A stretch of DNA of 64,000 bases, taken from Sphingomonas sp. HMP6. GTDB lineage: Bacteria; Pseudomonadota; Alphaproteobacteria; Sphingomonadales; Sphingomonadaceae. The notes beneath the pieces were generated by a model. That model was not told the DNA's origin. It did no database searches and saw only the letters and a program-made list of their open reading frames with translations. Both the position numbers and the translations under genes were made by a program. The stretch covers positions 1,239,501 to 1,303,500 of the forward strand of contig NZ_AP022672.1 in NCBI RefSeq assembly GCF_013374095.1. Reading direction: 5' to 3'. Every line of letters begins with the position of its first letter. The stretch's first letter is position 1. Positions 11,095 to 20,616 of the stretch are shown here, piece by piece.

Positions 11095-13149
11095 TCATCG
11101 TGTAATCGCCCAGGTAACGGCGCCGGTCAGCCCAAGCAGCATGACGAAGGCGTAGGTATAGACATAGCCCGACTGGATCTTGCCCGCGACGCGCGCATTT
11201 TGCGCGACGACCCATGCAACGCCGTTCGGGCCGAAGCGGTCGATCGTCTGCTCATCCCCGCGGTGCCAGAACAAGCGGCCAAGCGCGAAAGCGGGCTTTA
11301 CGAAGAGCAGATCGTACAGCTCGTCGAAATACCATTTGTTGAGCAGCCAGAGATAGACCGGCCGATAGGTCTCGGCGAGCTTCACCGGGGCCTGAGGCGC
11401 GCGGATATAGAAGATATACGCGCCCACCAGGCCCGTCAGCATCGCGATCGTCGCCGACAATTTCACGCCCAGCGGCACCTCGTGCATCGCGTGCATCAAA
11501 TGCTCGCGGAAGGCGATTGCGCCGCGCCAGTAACGCTCACCGGCCTCGGGTTCAATGAACGAGCCGTGGAACACAAAGCCAGCTGCGATCGCACCGATCG
11601 ACAGCAGGATCAGCGGAATCAATATGGCCAGAGGACTCTCATGCGGATGATAGCCACCCGTGCCGTCGTGCGGCGCATGATGGCCATGATCGTCGTGCGC
11701 GTGGTTGTCATGGGCGTGATCGCCATGCCCATGCGCATCGTGCAGCGCGTGCTGGATATGCTCGGACTGCACCCAGCGCGGCTTGCCCCAGAAGGTGAGG
11801 AACATCAGGCGCCACGAATAGAAGCTCGTCAGCAACGCGACGATCATCCCGACGATCGACGCACCGTGATTGCCCGAAGCCCAGGCCGCCTCGATGATCG
11901 CATCCTTCGAATGGAAGCCGGCGAAACCAATCGCGAGCGGATTGCCGAACACCGCAGGCAGACCGACGCCGGTGATGGCGAGCGTGCCCATCATCATGCC
12001 CCAGAAAGTCAGCGGGATGCTTTTCCGCAGGCCACCGTAATAGCGCATGTCCTGCTCGTGATGCATCGCATGGATCACCGACCCTGCACCCAGGAACAGC
12101 AACGCCTTGAAGAAAGCGTGCGTGAAGAGGTGGAACATCGCCGCGCCATACGCGCCCGATCCTGCCGCGAAAAACATGTAGCCGAGCTGCGAACAGGTCG
12201 AATAGGCGATCACGCGCTTGATATCGGTTTGTACCAGCGCAACTGTCGCCGCGAACAGGCACGTCGCCGCCCCCACTGTCGTCACCACGGTCAGCGCGAA
12301 GGGCGAGGTTTCGAACATCGGCGACAGGCGGCACACCATGAATACGCCTGCCGTCACCATCGTCGCCGCGTGGATCAGCGCCGACACCGGGGTCGGCCCC
12401 TCCATCGCGTCAGGCAACCAGGTGTGCAGGCCGAGCTGCGCCGACTTGCCCATCGCGCCCACAAACAGCAGCAGGCACAGCACCGTCATCGTATCGATGC
12501 GATACCCGACAAAGCCGATCGTCGACCCGGCCATCCCCGGCGCCAGCCGCAGGATCTCGGGGATCGAGATCGTGTTAAACACCAGATACGTTCCGAAAAT
12601 CCCCAGCATAAAGCCGAGATCGCCGACGCGGTTGACGACGAACGCCTTGATCGCGGCGGCATTGGCGGTCGGTTTACGGAACCAGAACCCGATCAGCAGA
12701 TATGAGGCGAGCCCCACGCCTTCCCAGCCGAAGAACATCTGCACAAGGTTGTCGGCCGTCACCAGCATCAGCATCGCGAAGGTGAACAGCGACAGATACG
12801 CGAAGAAGCGCGGCTGGTCGGGGTCCTCCTCCATATAGCCCCAGCTATACAGGTGAACGAGCGCCGACACCGACGTGATGACGACGAGCATCACCGCAGT
12901 GAGCGAATCGACGCGCAGCGCCCAGTCGATGCGCATATCGCCCGAATGGATCCAGTCGAGCACCGGCGTGACCGTTGCTTCCCCACCGCCCAGATACGGG
13001 ATGAACACGCTCCAGCTCAGCGCAGCGGCAACGAACAGCGCGCCGGTCGTTACGACCTTGGGCAGCAGCGCACCAAAGCTCTTATTCGCGAAACCCGCGA
13101 CGATCGCCGCGAGCAGCGGCAGGAAAACGATGAAAAGGATCGAATGCAC
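11095..13149 (-). CDS. nuoL: NADH-quinone oxidoreductase subunit L with His-rich loop
   Basis: A 684-residue distal antiporter-like subunit of the complex I membrane arm, with a long C-terminal lateral helix region. Signatures include GKSAQLGLHTWLPDAMEGPT and HAFFKALLFLGAGSVIH. It starts with GTG (reading VHSILFIVFLPLL). A loop near residues 460-495 is extremely rich in histidine (HGHGDHAHDNHAHDDHGHH and neighbours). Such loops occur in some NuoL proteins but are variable, and metal binding is possible. The start lies six bases after nuoK. Confidence 0.95.
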   Translation of the reverse strand: MHSILFIVFLPLLAAIVAGFANKSFGALLPKVVTTGALFVAAALSWSVFIPYLGGGEATVTPVLDWIHSGDMRIDWALRVDSLTAVMLVVITSVSALVHLYSWGYMEEDPDQPRFFAYLSLFTFAMLMLVTADNLVQMFFGWEGVGLASYLLIGFWFRKPTANAAAIKAFVVNRVGDLGFMLGIFGTYLVFNTISIPEILRLAPGMAGSTIGFVGYRIDTMTVLCLLLFVGAMGKSAQLGLHTWLPDAMEGPTPVSALIHAATMVTAGVFMVCRLSPMFETSPFALTVVTTVGAATCLFAATVALVQTDIKRVIAYSTCSQLGYMFFAAGSGAYGAAMFHLFTHAFFKALLFLGAGSVIHAMHHEQDMRYYGGLRKSIPLTFWGMMMGTLAITGVGLPAVFGNPLAIGFAGFHSKDAIIEAAWASGNHGASIVGMIVALLTSFYSWRLMFLTFWGKPRWVQSEHIQHALHDAHGHGDHAHDNHAHDDHGHHAPHDGTGGYHPHESPLAILIPLILLSIGAIAAGFVFHGSFIEPEAGERYWRGAIAFREHLMHAMHEVPLGVKLSATIAMLTGLVGAYIFYIRAPQAPVKLAETYRPVYLWLLNKWYFDELYDLLFVKPAFALGRLFWHRGDEQTIDRFGPNGVAWVVAQNARVAGKIQSGYVYTYAFVMLLGLTGAVTWAITR

Positions 13150-13155
13150 GTAACT

Positions 13156-13461
13156 TTACCCCTGCATCCGGTTGGCATCGTCGACCGCGATCGTCCCGCG
13201 CGCGCGGAAATAGATGACGAGGATCGCAAGCCCGATCGCCGCCTCACCCGCTGCGACGGTCAGCACGAACATCGCGAACACCTGCCCCACCAGATCGTGC
13301 AGATAGCCTGAGAAGGCCACGAAATTGAGGTTCACCGCGAGCAGGATCAGCTCGATCGCCATCAACATGACGATGAGGTTCTTGCGATTGGCGATGATGC
13401 CGAACACGCCCAGCGCAAACAGGATCGCCGCGACGACGAGATAGTGGGTAAGGCCGATCAT
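13156..13461 (-). CDS. nuoK: NADH-quinone oxidoreductase subunit K
   Basis: A 101-residue, three-helix complex I subunit at the E-channel/membrane-arm junction. The glutamates of the second and third helices are visible ([17 protein letters not shown] and [11 protein letters not shown]). The start is [18 protein letters not shown]; longer readings extend into a family C repeat. It is followed by nuoL after seven bases. Confidence 0.95.
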   Translation of the reverse strand: MIGLTHYLVVAAILFALGVFGIIANRKNLIVMLMAIELILLAVNLNFVAFSGYLHDLVGQVFAMFVLTVAAGEAAIGLAILVIYFRARGTIAVDDANRMQG

Positions 13462-13467
13462 TGCGCT

Positions 13468-13602
13468 CCTCCCCCAACGGGGGAGGGGGACCGTGAGCAT
13501 TCAGCGAACGGTGGAGGGGTAGTTCCGGGCGCAGCGCTTGCGGCTACCCCTCCACCACCAGCCTGAAGAAGGCTGGCGGTCCCCCTCCCCGTGCCGGGGA
13601 GG
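13468..13602. repeat. Family C palindromic repeat between nuoJ and nuoK
   Basis: A long inverted repeat beginning CCTCCCCCAACGGGGGAGGG, then GGACCGTGAGCATTCAGCGA and ACGGTGGAGGGG. It closes with CACCACC, GGCGGTCCCCCTCCCC and GTGCCGGGGAGG. It fills the junction before nuoK and leaves almost no other spacer. Confidence 0.85.
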
Positions 13603-13618
13603 ATTTTAGAAATACCCA

Positions 13619-14230
13619 TCACAATTCCACCCCTGCGCCGACGGTCGGCCGCGTGTTGCGCGTTGCATCCTGTGGACGCCGCGCATTCTGCCGCGCGACA
13701 TCCTGCTGGCGCGATCCCTTGCGGTCGCGGTGGGTCAGCACGATCGCGCCGATCATCGCGACCAGCAGCACGAGGCCCGCCCCTTCAAACACGAACAGAT
13801 AGCGCGTGTAGAGCAGCATCCCCAGCGCCTCGATATTCGGCACCGTCTCCGGCGTCGGTGCGGCGCGGCGGGCGAGTTCGATCTTCCCCGCGCTCCACGC
13901 GCCGAACGCGACCATGATCTCCGCCGCCAATCCGAGCGCGAGCAACGCCCCGATCCCGGCATAGCGCACGAAGCCGCTGCGCAATTCCGAGAAATCGACG
14001 TTGAGCATCATCACGACGAACAGGAACAACACCGCGACCGCGCCGACGTACACGATCACCAGCAGCATCGCGATGAACTCGGCGCCGACCAGCACCATCA
14101 GCCCGGCGGCGTTGAAGAACGCCAGGATCAGCCACAGCACGGCATGGACCGGGTTGCGCGCGGTGATGGTCAGCGCGGCGGACGCGATCACCATGAACGC
14201 GAAGAGATAAAAGGCGATAGCCTGGATCAT
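13619..14230 (-). CDS. nuoJ: NADH-quinone oxidoreductase subunit J
   Basis: A 203-residue, five-helix complex I membrane subunit. NPVHAVLWLILAFFNAAGL and the third-helix AVLFLFVVMMLNVDF pattern match NuoJ, including the pi-bulge region next to the Q-site/E-channel. The start is MIQAIAFYLFAFMVI. The C-terminal tail is polar and basic (DRKGSRQQDVARQNARRPQD). It is flanked on both sides by family C repeats. Confidence 0.94.
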   Translation of the reverse strand: MIQAIAFYLFAFMVIASAALTITARNPVHAVLWLILAFFNAAGLMVLVGAEFIAMLLVIVYVGAVAVLFLFVVMMLNVDFSELRSGFVRYAGIGALLALGLAAEIMVAFGAWSAGKIELARRAAPTPETVPNIEALGMLLYTRYLFVFEGAGLVLLVAMIGAIVLTHRDRKGSRQQDVARQNARRPQDATRNTRPTVGAGVEL

Positions 14231-14236
14231 CACAAT

Positions 14237-14363
14237 CCTCCCCGGCACGGGGAGGGGGACCGTGAGCATTCAGCGAACGGTGGAGGGGGGGCGCCACACG
14301 CGATACGCGAGAGGAAGCCCCCCTCCGTCATGCTGCGCATGCCACCTCCCCGTACCGGGGAGG
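14237..14363. repeat. Family C palindromic repeat between nuoI and nuoJ
   Basis: It shares the GGGGACCGTGAGCATTCAGC and GAACGGTGGAGGGG blocks with the nuoJ-nuoK copy, and closes with CCACCTCCCCGTACCGGGGA plus GG. The centre differs between the two. Confidence 0.85.
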
Positions 14364-14392
14364 ATTTTTGAGAATCGTTCATGCGCGCTCGC

Positions 14393-14878
14393 CTACCGGT
14401 ACGGTGCATCGGCGGCAAGGTTCGCGGCGACCGCGCTTTCCCAGCGATCGCCATTCGCGAGCAGTTTCGCCTTGTCGTAGATCAGTTCCTCGCGCGTTTC
14501 GGTCGCGTATTCGAAGTTCGGACCCTCGACCACGGCATCGACCGGGCATGCTTCCTGGCACAGCCCGCAGAAGATGCACTTGGTCATATCGATGTCGTAG
14601 CGCGTCGTGCGGCGCGACCCATCGTCGCGCGGTTCGGCCTCGATCGTGATCGCCTGCGCCGGGCAAACCGCCTCGCACAGCTTGCACGCGATGCAGCGTT
14701 CCTCGCCGTTCGGATAGCGCCGCAACACATGCTCACCACGGAAGCGCGGGCTGATCGGGTTCTTCTCGAACGGATAGTTGATCGTCGCCTTGGCCTTGAA
14801 GAAATACCGCAAGGTCAGCGCATGCGCCTTGAGGAATTCCCACAGGGTGTACGACTTAATAATTTGAGCAATGTTCAT
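14393..14878 (-). CDS. nuoI: NADH-quinone oxidoreductase subunit I
   Basis: A 161-residue ferredoxin-like subunit of the complex I peripheral arm carrying clusters N6a and N6b. Two CxxCxxCxxxCP motifs are intact ([12 protein letters not shown] and [12 protein letters not shown]). The start [15 protein letters not shown] is the alphaproteobacterial form. It overlaps the stop of the preceding unknown gene by four bases (ATGA), so nuoI translation is probably coupled to that gene rather than directly to nuoH. Confidence 0.96.
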   Translation of the reverse strand: MNIAQIIKSYTLWEFLKAHALTLRYFFKAKATINYPFEKNPISPRFRGEHVLRRYPNGEERCIACKLCEAVCPAQAITIEAEPRDDGSRRTTRYDIDMTKCIFCGLCQEACPVDAVVEGPNFEYATETREELIYDKAKLLANGDRWESAVAANLAADAPYR

Positions 14879-15297
14879 TGCACTGTCTCTGCTTTTTTCA
14901 GATCGCATAGGCCCGTTGCCACGAACTTTGCGAAATTCGACGCCCGATCGTATTCGAACAGAGCGATATGTCCGTTCTGCTCAATCATACTTGGCGGTAG
15001 ATAAAGCCGCCAAGTGTAGCGACGCGATCCCATTTCCACCGTCGTCGTGATCTGCGCGTCAGGGGTCCAGAAGTGATCGGAACGGACAGATGGGAAGTCC
15101 GACGAGTCCGACGTGATGCTGATCGTCGTTTCGACATCCCGCCCCCGGGCAGCGCCTTGCCGAACGTAACCGGAGACGTCCGCAGCGACCGAACCGCTCC
15201 CGCGGATTCGGCAGCTGAAATCGTAATTCAACCGACCTGCGCCGGCTGGCGCAGGAGGTGGACCACCCTGTGCCGTCATAAGGAGGAGTGCAAGCAT
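14875..15297 (-). CDS. Unknown 140-residue exported protein inside the nuo operon
   Basis: I do not recognise the family. The ATG overlaps the nuoH stop by one base (TGATG) and its stop overlaps the nuoI start by four, so it is fully integrated in the operon. The N-terminus [19 protein letters not shown] looks like a short signal peptide and Pro/Ala linker. The rest is soluble and beta-rich in appearance, with two cysteines (FSCRIRG and GLCDLKK) that could form a disulfide. Base composition is lower in GC than neighbours (29 of 60 over 14881-14940), which suggests later acquisition. It is not a standard complex I subunit. Confidence 0.72.
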   Translation of the reverse strand: MLALLLMTAQGGPPPAPAGAGRLNYDFSCRIRGSGSVAADVSGYVRQGAARGRDVETTISITSDSSDFPSVRSDHFWTPDAQITTTVEMGSRRYTWRLYLPPSMIEQNGHIALFEYDRASNFAKFVATGLCDLKKAETVQ

Positions 15298-16340
15298 CAC
15301 ATCCCCACCCGCGTCAGCATCAAATAGCCCGACACCAGGAACACCCAGAACAGCGACAGCGGGAGGAACACCTTCCACCCCAGGCGCATCAACTGGTCGT
15401 AGCGATAGCGCGGGACGGTCGCCTTCACCCAGCTGAACAGGAAGAAGAAGAACAGCATCTTGGCGAACAGCCACAGGATGCCCGGCACCGCGTACAGGAC
15501 GGGCAAGTCGAGCGGCGGCAGATACCCGCCCCAGAACAATGTCGCGTTGAGCGTGCACATCAAGATGACGTTGGCATATTCGCCGAGCCAATAGAGCGCG
15601 AACGACATGGACGAATATTCGGTCTGATACCCCGCGACGAGCTCGCTCTCCGCCTCGGTCAGATCGAACGGCGCGCGTTGCGTTTCCGCAAGCGAAGAGA
15701 TGAAGAACACCACCGCCATCGGGAACAGCAACGGGTTGATGAAGAAGCCGTTGATCAGCCCGAAGCCCATGCCGCGCTGCGCCTCGACGATGTTCGTCAG
15801 ATTGAAGCTGCCGCTCCACAGCACGATCGAAATCAGCACGAAGCCGATCGCGACCTCATACGACACCATCTGCGCCGCAGCGCGGATCGCCGAGTAGAAG
15901 GGGTATTTCGAGTTGGACGACCAGCCCGCCAGAATGATGCCGTACACGCCGAGCGACGACGCCGCGAGCACGTAGAGCAAGCCGACATTGATATTGCTGA
16001 GCGCCGCGCGGGCGTCGAACGGCACCACCGCCCATACGATCAAGGCGACCGTAAAGGTGATGATCGGCGCGAGCAGGAACAGCACCTTGTTCGCGGCGGA
16101 CGGGATGATCGTTTCCTGCAGGAACACCTTCAACCCGTCGGCGAAGCTTTGCAGCAGCCCGAACGGCCCAACCACGTTCGGCCCACGCCGCAGCGCCATC
16201 GACGCCCAGATCTTGCGATCGGCATAGATGATCATCGCGACCGACAGCATCAGCGGGAAGGCGATCAGCAGAATGTCGATGATGGTCCAGAGGAACCACG
16301 ATCCTTCATAGCCGAGCCAGGCGGAGGTCCAGGAGGTCAT
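15297..16340 (-). CDS. nuoH: NADH-quinone oxidoreductase subunit H
   Basis: A 347-residue, eight-helix subunit forming the quinone-binding pocket and linking the peripheral and membrane arms of complex I. Conserved stretches include [19 protein letters not shown], the acidic [20 protein letters not shown] loop and [10 protein letters not shown]. Its stop overlaps the start of the small unknown gene that follows. Upstream, a family B repeat separates it from nuoG. Confidence 0.96.
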   Translation of the reverse strand: MTSWTSAWLGYEGSWFLWTIIDILLIAFPLMLSVAMIIYADRKIWASMALRRGPNVVGPFGLLQSFADGLKVFLQETIIPSAANKVLFLLAPIITFTVALIVWAVVPFDARAALSNINVGLLYVLAASSLGVYGIILAGWSSNSKYPFYSAIRAAAQMVSYEVAIGFVLISIVLWSGSFNLTNIVEAQRGMGFGLINGFFINPLLFPMAVVFFISSLAETQRAPFDLTEAESELVAGYQTEYSSMSFALYWLGEYANVILMCTLNATLFWGGYLPPLDLPVLYAVPGILWLFAKMLFFFFLFSWVKATVPRYRYDQLMRLGWKVFLPLSLFWVFLVSGYLMLTRVGM

Positions 16341-16353
16341 GCGTGCGCTCCCT

Positions 16354-16458
16354 GTTCCCCGGCGCAGGCCGGGGTCCAGTTGCGATGGTTTTGGTTGGCT
16401 TGCGCAGCGTTCGCGTTACCGATCGCGCACAACTGGACCCCGGCCTGCGCCGGGGAAC
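16354..16458. repeat. Family B palindromic repeat between nuoG and nuoH
   Basis: The arms are GTTCCCCGGCGCAGGCCGGG followed by GTCCAGTTGCG, and CAACTGGACCCCGGCCTGCG followed by CCGGGGAAC. The unpaired centre is about 45 bases. Confidence 0.9.
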
Positions 16459-16473
16459 GGTACGGATGCAGGC

Positions 16474-18474
16474 TCATTCCGCCGCCTCCGCAAAATCCTG
16501 CCCATGCACCAGTTCCGCCGAGCAGCGCTGCATCGTCGGCGAAGCACGGCAGATCGCGTTGGTCAGGTAGAAATCCTTGATCGGGTACCCTGCAATCTCG
16601 CCTGCTGCAGCCGCATCCAGTGCAGGCATTGCCCACTCGAAGCGCGCCAGCCCCAACGTCGCGAGCGCCGGCGTATCCACGCCCATCGCCGCACGCAGTT
16701 CGTCGAGCGTATCGAACGGCAACGTCTTACCCAGCACCGCGGAGAGCGCGCGGAAGATTGTCCAATCCTCACGCGCATCCCCCGGCGGGAACACCGCGCG
16801 CTCGCCACGCTGGACCCGGCCTTCAAGGTTCACATACGTCCCCGACTTCTCGGCGTAGCTCGCGCCCGGCAGGATCACGTCCGCCGCCGCCGCACCCTTG
16901 TCGCCATGATGGCCGACATAGACTTTGAAGGTCCCTGCGAACTTGCCGAAATCGACCTCGTCCGCGCCCAGGAAGAAAGCGAGCTTCGGGGCCGCCGCGA
17001 CGACATCCGCGATGCCGCCCTTCTGCGCGTACCCCAGCATCAGTCCGCCCATCCGGCTCGCCGCCATATGGAGCACGTTGAAGCCGTTCCAGCCGTCTTT
17101 CACGAGACCCAGCGACCCAACCAGCGCGAGCGCCGCGCCGAGTGCCTTGAGCCCTGCCCCGCCAACGATCACCATCGGCCGCTCGGCCTTGCCGAATGCC
17201 TCGGTCACCGCCTCGGGCAAATTGCCGAGCAGCGCCAGATCGGCCCCGAGCCATTCGACCTTATAGGTCAGCTCGGTCTCCGGCCCGATCGCGAAGACCT
17301 TGGCGCCCTTCTTGATCGCCTTGCGGATCCGCGTGTTCACCAGCGGCGCTTCCCAGCGCACATTGCTGCCGACCAGCAGGATCACATCGGCCCGCTCGGT
17401 GCCCGCGATCGTCGTGTTGAAATTGACTGCGGCCAGCGACGAGGTATCGTAATCCATCCCCGTCTGCCGCCCTTCGAGCAGCGACGAGCCGTATGACGCG
17501 AGCAGCGCCTTGGCCGCATACATCGTCTCGCAATCGACCAGATCGCCCGCAATGGCCGCGACGCTTGCCCCGGCATCCACCTGCGAGATGGCAAGGAACG
17601 CAGCATCCCACGATGCTTCGGTCAAGCGGCCATCCTTGCGGATGTATGGCTTATCGAGGCGGCGACGGACCAACCCGTCAACCGCGTGGCGCGTCTTGTC
17701 CGACGCCCATTCCTCATTCACATCCTCGTTGATCCGCGGCAGCGCGCGCAGCACTTGCCGACCCCGGCTATCGAGCCGGATGTTGGTGCCGACCGCGTCC
17801 ATCACGTCGATCGTCAGGGTCTTCTTGAGCTCCCACGGCCGCGCCTCGAACTGGTACGGCTTCGACGTCAGCGCGCCGACCGGGCACAGATCGACGACAT
17901 TGCCGCTCAGCTCGCTCGTCACCGCACCTTCGAGGTACGACACGATCTGCATGTTCTCGCCACGCCCGATCGCACCGATTTCCTCGACGCCAGCGACTTC
18001 CTCGGCAAACCGGATGCAGCGCGTGCACTGAATGCAGCGCGTCATCACCGTCTTGACGATCGGCCCCATATATTTCTCGGTGACCGCACGCTTATTCTCG
18101 TCATAGCGCGACTGGCCACGGCCATAGGCGATCGACTGGTCCTGCAAATCGCATTCCCCGCCCTGATCGCAAATCGGGCAATCGAGCGGATGGTTGATGA
18201 GGAGGAATTCCATCACCCCTTCGCGCGCATTCTTGACCATCGGCGAGTTGGTGAAAATCTCCTGATTTTCGGCCGCCGGCAACGCGCACGAAGCCTGCGG
18301 CTTCGGCGGTCCGGGCTTCACCTCGACCAGGCACATCCGGCAATTGCCCGCGATGCTCAGGCGCTCGTGGTAGCAGAAACGCGGGATTTCCTTGCCGGCA
18401 AGCTCGCAGGCCTGGAGCACGGTTGCACCGGCAGGCACTTCGATCTCGACGCCGTCGACTTTGAGTTTAGGCAT
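16474..18474 (-). CDS. nuoG: NADH-quinone oxidoreductase subunit G
   Basis: A 666-residue iron-sulfur subunit of complex I. N-terminal ferredoxin ligands for N1b are visible in CYHERLSIAGNCRMC. The His/Cys set for N5 is in HPLDCPICDQGGECDL, and the N4 ligands are in CIQCTRCIRF with VDLCPVG. The remainder is a molybdopterin-oxidoreductase-like domain without catalytic function in known complexes. This is the short alphaproteobacterial form; the extra N7 motif of E. coli is not evident. The start overlaps the nuoF stop by one base (TAATG). Confidence 0.96.
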   Translation of the reverse strand: MPKLKVDGVEIEVPAGATVLQACELAGKEIPRFCYHERLSIAGNCRMCLVEVKPGPPKPQASCALPAAENQEIFTNSPMVKNAREGVMEFLLINHPLDCPICDQGGECDLQDQSIAYGRGQSRYDENKRAVTEKYMGPIVKTVMTRCIQCTRCIRFAEEVAGVEEIGAIGRGENMQIVSYLEGAVTSELSGNVVDLCPVGALTSKPYQFEARPWELKKTLTIDVMDAVGTNIRLDSRGRQVLRALPRINEDVNEEWASDKTRHAVDGLVRRRLDKPYIRKDGRLTEASWDAAFLAISQVDAGASVAAIAGDLVDCETMYAAKALLASYGSSLLEGRQTGMDYDTSSLAAVNFNTTIAGTERADVILLVGSNVRWEAPLVNTRIRKAIKKGAKVFAIGPETELTYKVEWLGADLALLGNLPEAVTEAFGKAERPMVIVGGAGLKALGAALALVGSLGLVKDGWNGFNVLHMAASRMGGLMLGYAQKGGIADVVAAAPKLAFFLGADEVDFGKFAGTFKVYVGHHGDKGAAAADVILPGASYAEKSGTYVNLEGRVQRGERAVFPPGDAREDWTIFRALSAVLGKTLPFDTLDELRAAMGVDTPALATLGLARFEWAMPALDAAAAGEIAGYPIKDFYLTNAICRASPTMQRCSAELVHGQDFAEAAE

Positions 18475-19778
18475 TATTCAGCAGCTTCCATCATCGGGCT
18501 CAGCCCGCCGCCACGCTTCTCGGTGATCCGCCGCTCCATTTCCGGGCGAAAATGCTTGATCAGCCCCTGGATCGGCCAGGCCGCAGCATCGCCCAATGCA
18601 CAGATCGTGTGGCCTTCGACTTGCTTGGTCACCTGGTACAGCGTGTCGATCTCGGAGATGTCGGCGTCGCCGGTGCGCATCCGCTCCATCACGCGCCACA
18701 TCCAGCCGGTGCCTTCGCGGCACGGCGTGCACTGGCCGCAGCTTTCGTGCTTGTAGAAGTACGAAAGCCGCGAAATCGCGCGGACGATGTCCGTCGACTT
18801 GTCCATCACGATGATCGCCGCAGTGCCGAGGCCCGAGCCGACCTTCTTGAGGCCGTCGAAATCCATCGGGCAATCCATGATTTCGGCCGCCGGCACCAAG
18901 GGCACCGAGGAGCCGCCGGGGATCACTGCGAGCAGATTGTCCCACCCGCCGCGAATGCCGCCGCAATGCGTCTCGATCAGCTCGCGGAAGGTGATCGACA
19001 TCGCTTCCTCGACCACGCACGGCTTGTTCACATGGCCGCTGATCTGGAACAGCTTGGTGCCGCGGTTATTCTCGGCGCCGAAGCTTGAAAACCACGCCGC
19101 ACCACGCCGCAGGATCGTCGGCACGACCGCGATCGACTCAACGTTGTTGACCGTCGTCGGGCAGCCATACAGCCCCGCACCCGCCGGGAACGGCGGCTTC
19201 AGCCGCGGCTGGCCCTTCTTGCCCTCAAGGCTCTCAAGCATCGCGGTCTCTTCGCCGCAGATATACGCGCCAGCACCACGGTGGACGAACACGTCGAAAT
19301 CATAGCCCGATCCGCACGCATTCTTGCCGAGCAGGCCCTTGTCATACGCCTCCGCCACGGCGGCGAAGAGCGTCTCGGCCTCGCGGATATATTCGCCGCG
19401 AATGTAGATGTAGGCGGCACGCGCGCGCATCGCGTAGCCAGCGACCAGCGCGCCTTCGATCAGCTTGTGCGGATCATGCCGGATGATCTCGCGGTCCTTG
19501 CAGCTACCCGGCTCGGATTCGTCGGCGTTGATGACCAGGAAGTTGGGCCGGTCGGGCTTGGGTTCCTTGGGCATGAACGACCATTTCGTGCCGGTCGGGA
19601 AGCCAGCGCCACCGCGCCCACGCAGGCCCGACGCCTTGATCTCGTCGATGATCGGGTCCTGCCCGCGCGCCATCAGCGCCCGCGTATTGTCCCAATCGCC
19701 CCGCATAATCGCGGCGTTCAGGTTCCACGGCTGAAAACCGTAGACGTTGGTGAAAATGCGATCCTTGTCGGCAAGCAC
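18474..19778 (-). CDS. nuoF: NADH-quinone oxidoreductase subunit F
   Basis: A 434-residue subunit that binds NADH, FMN and the N3 cluster and is the electron entry site of complex I. Motifs are [16 protein letters not shown] for nucleotide binding, [14 protein letters not shown] for FMN, and [15 protein letters not shown] plus a distal cysteine for N3. It uses a GTG start ([15 protein letters not shown]) immediately after the stop of a 58-residue membrane peptide gene, with no spacer between them. Confidence 0.96.
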   Translation of the reverse strand: MLADKDRIFTNVYGFQPWNLNAAIMRGDWDNTRALMARGQDPIIDEIKASGLRGRGGAGFPTGTKWSFMPKEPKPDRPNFLVINADESEPGSCKDREIIRHDPHKLIEGALVAGYAMRARAAYIYIRGEYIREAETLFAAVAEAYDKGLLGKNACGSGYDFDVFVHRGAGAYICGEETAMLESLEGKKGQPRLKPPFPAGAGLYGCPTTVNNVESIAVVPTILRRGAAWFSSFGAENNRGTKLFQISGHVNKPCVVEEAMSITFRELIETHCGGIRGGWDNLLAVIPGGSSVPLVPAAEIMDCPMDFDGLKKVGSGLGTAAIIVMDKSTDIVRAISRLSYFYKHESCGQCTPCREGTGWMWRVMERMRTGDADISEIDTLYQVTKQVEGHTICALGDAAAWPIQGLIKHFRPEMERRITEKRGGGLSPMMEAAE

Positions 19779-19955
19779 TTACTTCGGTCCTCCGATACGC
19801 TTGTCGCCGGTCAGCACGAGGTAGATCAGCACGCCGAGTCCGATCACGATGATCGGCCCGAGCAACGCGAAGGTCAGCCGCAGCACCCAGCCCAGCACGA
19901 CGATCCCGCCGATGATCGCCAGAATCGTGACGATGGTGTTCTTATTCACGCCCAT
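19779..19955 (-). CDS. 58-residue membrane peptide between nuoE and nuoF
   Basis: A small open frame starting MGVNKNTIVTILAIIGG and ending DKRIGGPK. Two hydrophobic stretches (about residues 9-24 and 29-49) make up most of it, so it should sit in the membrane. Its ATG overlaps the end of nuoE by ten bases and its stop codon abuts the nuoF GTG, so it is tightly packed in the operon. I do not recognise it. The packing and the clean hydrophobic pattern argue that it is real. It could be a complex I assembly or accessory peptide, but that is speculation. Confidence 0.68.
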   Translation of the reverse strand: MGVNKNTIVTILAIIGGIVVLGWVLRLTFALLGPIIVIGLGVLIYLVLTGDKRIGGPK

Positions 19956-20614
19956 TCTCCCCGATAATCATGGTTTTCATCGACCATTGCGGTCAAATTG
20001 GTCGGCCCACCGGCCGCGCAACTGTCGCGCCGCCCGGTCTGCGAGCCCGGCGTTACCGGCTTACCCTCAGCCAGCGCCTCGAGCACCGCGATCGTGCGGT
20101 CATAGTCGAGATCCTCGAAATTGTCGTCGTTGATCTGCACCATCGGCGCGTTGGCGCAGGCACCCAGGCACTCGACCTCGGTCAGCGTGAACAGGCCGTC
20201 GGGCGTGGTGCGGCCCTTGATCAGGCCCTTGTTCTTGCACGCTGCCAGCACGTCGTCGCTGCCGCCCAACATGCACGGCGTCGTGCCGCACACCTGCACG
20301 TTGAAACGGCCGACCGGCGCCATGTTGAACATCGTGTAGAAGGTCGCGACCTCATACACGCGCATGTACGGCACGCCGATTTGCCGCGCGACGAACTCGA
20401 TCACCGGCACGGGCAGCCACCCTTGCGTCTGCGTCTCCGCGCCGACCTGGCGCTGCGCGAGATCGAGCAACGGGATCGACCCCGATTGCTCGCGCCCCTT
20501 GGGATAGCGACCGAGGATTTCGTTCGCCTTGGTCTGGTTTTCTTCGGTCCAGGCGAAGGAACCCCAGCGTGCGCGGGTTTCGGCTTCGTCGGGGATTTTT
20601 GGGGCTTCAGCCAT
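19946..20614 (-). CDS. nuoE: NADH-quinone oxidoreductase subunit E
   Basis: A 222-residue thioredoxin-like subunit carrying the [2Fe-2S] cluster N1a next to the FMN in NuoF. The four ligands lie in CGTTPCML and CLGACANAP. It has a C-terminal tail of about 50 residues beyond the fold, ending ENHDYRGEWA, as in other alphaproteobacterial NuoE. It follows the 202-residue unknown gene after a two-base gap, not nuoD. Confidence 0.95.
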   Translation of the reverse strand: MAEAPKIPDEAETRARWGSFAWTEENQTKANEILGRYPKGREQSGSIPLLDLAQRQVGAETQTQGWLPVPVIEFVARQIGVPYMRVYEVATFYTMFNMAPVGRFNVQVCGTTPCMLGGSDDVLAACKNKGLIKGRTTPDGLFTLTEVECLGACANAPMVQINDDNFEDLDYDRTIAVLEALAEGKPVTPGSQTGRRDSCAAGGPTNLTAMVDENHDYRGEWA

Positions 20615-20616
20615 TT

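Noticed and set aside
11002-12705. Long plus-strand open frame (567 codons) across nuoL
   Set aside because: It is antisense to nuoL, rich in Arg/His/Gln with no family pattern, and arises from high-GC codon bias.
13468-14363. The family C repeats as a possible CRISPR array
   Set aside because: Only two long copies flank a gene; there is no regular spacer series and no cas gene.
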